From assembly GCA_004556875.1 (NCBI GenBank), contig SFFP01000107.1:1-6572 (forward strand): a stretch of DNA of 6,572 nucleotides. The letters run 5' to 3'. The translations under genes and the position numbers were made by a program. Source of the DNA: Ruminococcus flavefaciens (GTDB lineage Bacteria; Bacillota_A; Clostridia; Oscillospirales; Ruminococcaceae). Below are positions 5,056 through 6,572 of the stretch, in pieces (position 1 is the first letter of the stretch; the number at the start of each line of letters is the position of its first letter). Below the pieces are notes generated by a model. The model saw only the letters and a list, made by a program, of their open reading frames with translations. It searched no databases and was not told the origin of the DNA.

Positions 5056-5531
5056 ACTGCCGCTAGGCTTTTATGCGGGTGTGGCGAACTCGCATTGACA
5101 CAAGGAGGCTCTTGCAAGTGACTGGCTTGCAAGTACCATATCTAGAAGAGTGGCAAGTCAACTAAAAATGGTGGAAACTAGCTGACTTGCCTAAACAGGA
5201 AGGAAAAAATAAAAATCGAACGCCTAACTTGAGGTATTGCCCCTCTTGCTAGGATATTTGGGGCAACTAGGAGGAACCGCCTGATTGCCCCTTTTACCAA
5301 TGGAGTATTGGAGCCCATTACGGGCATATATAGGGCTAATCTTTTGGGACTAGCCCACAGTCAAAGAGTACCCAAGTAGGAGAGTGCGAAACCTACGAGG
5401 GAATTGGACACGCCTACGGCGAATTTACGCCTTATGCGTGGGACGGTGGCTGTGTCTAAGCACAGCCGTAAAAGAAAGTGTATAAATGGACAGGAAAAGC
5501 CCAAAAATTTGATTTTCGAGATTATATTCCC

Positions 5532-5574
5532 GATAATAAATTATCTGCTGTCTAAGACTACTTTATCAGATAAT
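5532..5574 (-). promoter_or_regulatory. overlapping GATAAT palindromes at the 3' end of the 179-aa gene
   Basis: GATAAT-AA-ATTATC (5532-5545) is a 14-bp perfect palindrome. Its right arm can also pair with CAGATAAT at 5567-5574, forming an 8-bp stem with ATTATCTG (5540-5547) that overlaps the tandem TGA-TAA stop of the 179-aa gene. It may be an operator or a weak 3' hairpin; there is no good T tract. Confidence 0.3.
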
Positions 5575-6105
5575 CTTGAAGAGTTCACCCTTGTTTAGCA
5601 GGGAAACCAGCACTCTGATATCAGCACATTCAGCCTTGATGTGTACTTTTATGTCAGTAGCACGAATTGTAATGTCACCTTCGTGAACGGTCATACCCGC
5701 CTTGCCGTCCTTATTGTACACTGTAAGATGCACAATCGGTATAGGCTGGTCTTTTATCGACTTGTTTGTCGGAATATCCTTCAAAGAAGCGAGATATAGG
5801 CTTCTACCAATACCCTTATCTGTGTAACAAGGAGCATTAGTAACTGCTAGGTTAGCAATTATCTGGGAGAACTCCCCAACACTCGTCTTGCCTGTAACAG
5901 CAGATAGTGTCTTGAGAGACATACTAGCTGAAATATCAGCACCTTGCACCGTAAGCATACGAGCTGGGAAAGCCTTAAAGTCATCTGTGACAGGAGACAT
6001 CAGCAAAGTAGGAATAGATACCGTCTTGGTAACCTCACCAACCTCATTTAGGCTGCGAAATGTCGTTATGCCGTTAATTCTTGAGTATAAAACCTGTTTC
6101 TGCAT
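5566..6105 (-). CDS. hypothetical protein encoded between helicase and structured RNA region (179 aa)
   Basis: The ATG at 6105 is preferred because AGAAAGGA lies about 10 bases upstream; a GTG 30 bases earlier would lie before this site. The gene begins 16 bases after the helicase stop and ends with tandem TGA-TAA. The product has no signal peptide or membrane segment. It is Thr/Ser/Ile/Val-rich and probably mixed alpha/beta or beta-rich: an N-terminal third (LYSRINGITTFRSLNE, then KTVSIPTLLMSP), a middle helix (SVGEFSQIIANLAVTN), and a strand-rich C-terminal third (PIPIVHLTVYNKDGKAG, then GDITIRATDIKVHIKAE). No catalytic motif or metal-binding cluster is visible. Its place after the helicase suggests a replication or recombination accessory role, but the family is not recognised. 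Confidence 0.7.
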   Translation of the reverse strand: MQKQVLYSRINGITTFRSLNEVGEVTKTVSIPTLLMSPVTDDFKAFPARMLTVQGADISASMSLKTLSAVTGKTSVGEFSQIIANLAVTNAPCYTDKGIGRSLYLASLKDIPTNKSIKDQPIPIVHLTVYNKDGKAGMTVHEGDITIRATDIKVHIKAECADIRVLVSLLNKGELFKII

Positions 6106-6121
6106 TGTCTTATTATCCTTT

Positions 6122-6572
6122 CTACGAAATATCACACGGAGTAATCCGTGTAGCCAGATTGTTTATCTTGCTAGCAGTACCCAGAGCAGATGATTGATAA
6201 ATAGACACATCACCTACGACATATAGAGCCTCACTAGCACGGCTCCAAGCTGTATATACAAGGTTCTTACTTACAAAGCCTCGTGCCTTGCACTTGAATA
6301 AGGGAGCAATAACTATCTTGGACTGACTGCCTTCCATCTTGTGAACCGTTATAGCATAGGCAAGAGCCAGATTGCGAAGTGCTGAACTTGGAACTACGAG
6401 AGAATTTGAATTATTCTCATAGTGCCCAGCATATATAACAATATATGACTTATTATCTACGTCTTTAAACTCGACAAGAACATAAACCTTGATGCCGTAT
6501 GTGTTTACATTAGCCACTTTAAGAGCCACCTTGTCAGGAACGAGATTACCATCTGTATCGTACTTTAGAAAA
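6122..6572 (-). CDS. RecD/Dda-like SF1B DNA helicase, C-terminal part (5' end outside the window)
   Basis: The frame is open to the right edge, so the visible 149 residues are the C-terminus of a longer protein. They contain the two late superfamily 1 helicase motifs of the UvrD_C_2 type: motif V-like L-A-Y-A-I-T-V-H-K-M-E-G-S-Q and motif VI-like N-L-V-Y-T-A-W-S-R-A-S-E-A-L-Y-V-V-G-D. In RecD2 and Dda helicases these couple ATP hydrolysis to 5'-3' movement on single-stranded DNA, and the motif VI arginine (here in WSRAS) contacts the nucleotide. Family members usually read HKSQGS; the M-E replacement is unusual. An SH3-like insertion common in RecD2 may correspond to the strand-rich start (YGIKVYVLVEFKDVDNKSYIVIYAG). 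The Walker A part lies outside. It stops with TAG 16 bases before the 179-aa gene and probably shares its mRNA. Confidence 0.85.
   Translation of the reverse strand, partial: FLKYDTDGNLVPDKVALKVANVNTYGIKVYVLVEFKDVDNKSYIVIYAGHYENNSNSLVVPSSALRNLALAYAITVHKMEGSQSKIVIAPLFKCKARGFVSKNLVYTAWSRASEALYVVGDVSIYQSSALGTASKINNLATRITPCDIS

Larger units (their letters stand above)
4801..5480 (-). ncRNA. candidate large structured non-coding RNA (or complex leader), about 680 bases
   Basis: No credible gene lies here, yet at least twelve hairpins can be drawn: 13 bp at 4833-4845/4898-4911 with an inner TAGGC/GCCTA stem; 4921-4926/4945-4950; 4980-4985/4994-4999; CTTCCGC/GCGGAAG at 5026-5055; CTTGCAAG twice at 5111-5133; a 9-bp stem GGCAAGTCA/TGACTTGCC at 5152-5191; TTGCCCC/GGGGCAA at 5237-5266 or, alternatively, 5260-5291; 5297-5311; 5313-5325; GGGCTA/TAGCCC at 5333-5356; GTAGG/CCTAC at 5376-5396; CACGC/GCGTG enclosing GGCG/CGCC at 5409-5440; GGCTGTG/CACAGCC at 5448-5467. 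The strand is uncertain; minus is chosen because the neighbours and the U-tract terminator point that way. If the RNA ends at that terminator, it would span about 5009-5480 and the 4801-5000 part would be a separate leader. Size and phage setting recall ornate RNA classes such as ROOL and GOLLD, but I cannot show membership. Confidence 0.45.

Noticed and set aside
4821..5132. Minus-strand frame of 103 codons
   Set aside because: It begins with TTG without a ribosome site, has low-complexity Ser/Ala/Leu composition, and runs through a strong terminator and long hairpins. It is better explained as open by chance in a structured RNA region.
5195..5235. tRNA-like T-loop (GTTCGAT on the minus strand)
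   Set aside because: No 5-bp T stem, acceptor stem or anticodon arm can be drawn around it.
5509..5537. Plus-strand promoter-like pair TTGATT, 17 bases, GATAAT
   Set aside because: The match is good, but it points into the antisense of the 179-aa gene with no plus-strand gene downstream. The -10 is also half of a palindrome. An antisense RNA cannot be excluded, but there is no support for it.
5404..5598. Plus-strand frame of 64 codons
   Set aside because: It has no ribosome site, crosses two clear hairpins, runs against all neighbouring genes and overlaps the end of the 179-aa gene.
1..6572. Alternative genetic code (stop codon reassignment, as in some gut phages)
   Set aside because: TAA, TGA and TAG all act as natural gene ends here (for example TAG at 2429-2431 and 6122-6124, TGA at 59-61, TAA at 2702-2704), with following ribosome sites at sensible spacing.

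Overview
The window reads as part of a phage genome (or a closely related mobile element) that infects a low-to-moderate-GC Gram-positive host, probably a gut Clostridia-type bacterium. The case rests on a replication gene set built from phage-type parts: a gp32-like single-stranded DNA-binding protein with a zinc site, a stand-alone TOPRIM primase and a RecD/Dda-type helicase. Strong AAGGAGG-type ribosome sites and Ser/Thr/Glu-rich lipoproteins also point this way. TAA, TGA and TAG all end genes here, so the genetic code is standard. Every convincing gene lies on the minus strand, so the functional order runs from high to low coordinates. The host assignment is inference.

Replication half (6572 to about 2430): the 3' part of an SF1B (RecD-like) helicase enters from the right edge. 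It is followed 16 bases later by a 179-aa protein of unknown function. A gene-free stretch of about 830 bases comes next. It is dense in hairpins, including a 13-bp long-range stem, a strong U-tract terminator and two sets of mutually exclusive stems. I read it as a large structured non-coding RNA or an elaborate regulatory leader. After it come a TOPRIM primase fragment-type protein (267 aa), a 375-aa gp32-like single-stranded DNA-binding protein, an intrinsic terminator and a 65-aa protein of unknown function.

Middle (1805-2428): a gene-free stretch carrying five perfectly phased 21-bp direct repeats plus a degenerate sixth. It lies beside the replication genes and is a candidate iteron-type origin or protein-binding array. 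The plus strand here also holds short, purine-rich reading frames that are either decayed or fortuitous.

Left half (59-1786): a tight minus-strand operon of four genes. Three encode small, acidic, secreted lipoproteins with clear lipoboxes (70, 270 and 91 aa) and one encodes a basic cytoplasmic protein of unknown function (142 aa). Overlaps (20 bases and an ATGA overlap) imply translational coupling. Surface lipoproteins in a phage suggest alteration of the host envelope, such as superinfection exclusion, but this is inference.

Across the whole window the heptamer GGGTACT occurs about 14 times on the coding (minus) strand and never on the plus strand, in genes and between genes, which is far above chance.
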